Source: Bacteroidota bacterium (lineage in GTDB: Bacteria > Bacteroidota > Rhodothermia > Rhodothermales > JAAAOL01). Taken from it: a stretch of DNA of 6,363 nt. The notes beneath the pieces are model-generated. The model saw only the letters and a list, made by a program, of their open reading frames with translations, had not been told where the DNA came from and did no database searches. Below, piece by piece: positions 5,663 to 6,363 of this stretch. Positions within the stretch are counted from its first letter, which is position 1. Every line of letters starts with the position of its first letter. Both the position numbers and the translations under genes were made by a program. Where the stretch lies: the NCBI GenBank assembly GCA_009908885.1, contig JAAAOL010000269.1:1-6363 (forward strand), read 5' to 3'.

Positions 5663-5675
5663 CAGCGCCTTTTTT
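5643..5675 (+). terminator. Intrinsic terminator in the argG leader (attenuator)
   Basis: GGCGCTGA (5644-5651) and TCAGCGCC (5662-5669) form a perfect 8-bp GC-rich stem, extended by A5643-T5670, around a 10-nt loop, followed by six T (5670-5675). The T-tract exists only in the plus direction, so it stops rightward transcription 49 nt before argG. The only rightward gene seen upstream is the Arg-rich leader ORF, which argues for an attenuator rather than the end of an ordinary gene. The stem itself is clear; its conditional behaviour is inferred. Confidence 0.82.
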
Positions 5676-5724
5676 GTTGTTTCACCCGTTTTTCCGACCA
5701 CGACGACCAGCTTCGACCCTCACC

Positions 5725-6363
5725 ATGTCCATCGTCCTTGCCTTCAGCGGCGGCCTCGACACCTCGTTCTGCGTGCCTTACCTCACGGAGACGACCGGCC
5801 AGCCCGTCTACACCGTCACCGTCAACACCGGCGGCATCACCGATGACGACGCCCAGGCGCTCTCGGCCAAATCCGAGGCCCTGGGGGCTGCCGGGCACTT
5901 CCTGATCGACGCGCGCCAGGAGCTGTACGACGACCACCTGAGCTATCTGATCAAGGGCAACGTGTTGCGCGGCGAGGTCTATCCGCTGTGCGTGGGCCCC
6001 GAGCGGGTGGTGCAGGCTGCCAAGGTCGTGGAGGTCGCCCGTAAGGTGGGCGCCACGGCCGTCGCCCACGGCTCCACGGGGGCGGGCAACGACCAGGTGC
6101 GGTTCGACGTCGCCCTGCATGCGCTGGCCGATGACCTGGAGATCATCACGCCGATCCGGGACCAGGGCCTCTCGCGGCAGGACACGACGGATTTTCTGAT
6201 AGCGCATGGATTCGAGGTCGCCGCCGATACGACGGCCTATTCCATCAACCGGGGGCTCTGGGGCACGACCGTCGGCGGCAAGGAGACGCACACCACGACC
6301 GACCCGCTGCCCGACGACGCCTACCCCGACACCGTCGCCCCGGCGGACGCGCCCGACGCGCCG
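5725..6363 (+). CDS. argG: Argininosuccinate synthase, N-terminal half (cut by window edge)
   Basis: ArgG joins citrulline and aspartate using ATP to make argininosuccinate, the penultimate step of arginine synthesis, in the cytoplasm. The frame is open from ATG 5725 to the right edge (213 codons; the family is about 400 aa), so roughly half is present. The N-terminus carries the PP-loop ATP-pyrophosphatase motif SGGLDTS (residues 8-14). Later come HGSTGAGNDQVRF (about 120-132, substrate and ATP contacts) and YSINRGLWG with TVGGKET (about 172-188), all diagnostic for ArgG. The wording resembles Bacteroidota/Rhodothermota ArgG. ATG 5725 is chosen because it places the PP-loop at the usual distance from the N-terminus. 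No Shine-Dalgarno sequence precedes it. The gene sits behind a leader with an Arg-rich ORF and an intrinsic terminator, so expression is probably set by arginine supply through transcription attenuation. Confidence 0.97.
   Translation, partial: MSIVLAFSGGLDTSFCVPYLTETTGQPVYTVTVNTGGITDDDAQALSAKSEALGAAGHFLIDARQELYDDHLSYLIKGNVLRGEVYPLCVGPERVVQAAKVVEVARKVGATAVAHGSTGAGNDQVRFDVALHALADDLEIITPIRDQGLSRQDTTDFLIAHGFEVAADTTAYSINRGLWGTTVGGKETHTTTDPLPDDAYPDTVAPADAPDAP

Noticed and set aside
5486..5701. Minus-strand frames across the argG leader (also one at 5271-5621).
   Set aside because: They show no family features, lie opposite the leader ORF and terminator, and look like chance frames in GC-rich DNA.

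Overview
The window looks like chromosomal DNA of a GC-rich member of the Rhodothermota/Bacteroidota (Rhodothermus/Salinibacter-like). The argument rests on the ArgG N-terminus, whose wording (AFSGGLDTSFCVPYL, then VNTGG) I associate with that lineage, and on most genes having no Shine-Dalgarno sequence. This placement is an inference; no marker gene such as 16S is present.

Minus strand, read right to left. A small carboxymuconolactone-decarboxylase (CMD) family gene (5313-4987) is followed by a 187-bp gap with two inverted repeats. Then comes a tight five-gene block: a Tat-exported molybdopterin oxidoreductase (4799-2559), a four-cluster ferredoxin-like subunit (2558-2004, starting on the base after the previous stop codon), an NrfD/PsrC-type quinone-interacting membrane subunit (1995-1054), and two half-size YeeE/YedE sulfur-transport proteins (1009-485, and 429 running off the left edge). 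The first three form a complete periplasm-facing PsrABC/PhsABC-type complex that exchanges electrons with the quinone pool. The YeeE/YedE pair next to them points to a sulfur substrate such as polysulfide, thiosulfate or tetrathionate, but the sequence does not fix which.

Plus strand, right end. argG (argininosuccinate synthase) starts at 5725 and is cut by the window edge. Its leader is the most interesting part of the window. In order it carries a sigma70-like promoter (5456-5484), a 35-codon ORF (5495-5602) with eight Arg codons including R-R-V-V-R-R-R-R, and an intrinsic terminator (5643-5675) about 50 nt before argG. Two near-identical segments, UCCACCCG inside the leader ORF and UCCACUCG in the terminator loop, can each pair with the same middle segment at 5570-5577. 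This is the architecture of a ribosome-mediated attenuator. Scarce charged tRNA-Arg would stall the ribosome on the Arg run, free the middle segment to capture the terminator loop, and let transcription enter argG. Attenuation of an arginine gene by an Arg-rich leader peptide is not one of the textbook cases (trp, his, leu, ilv, thr, phe), so this is the candidate undescribed system here.
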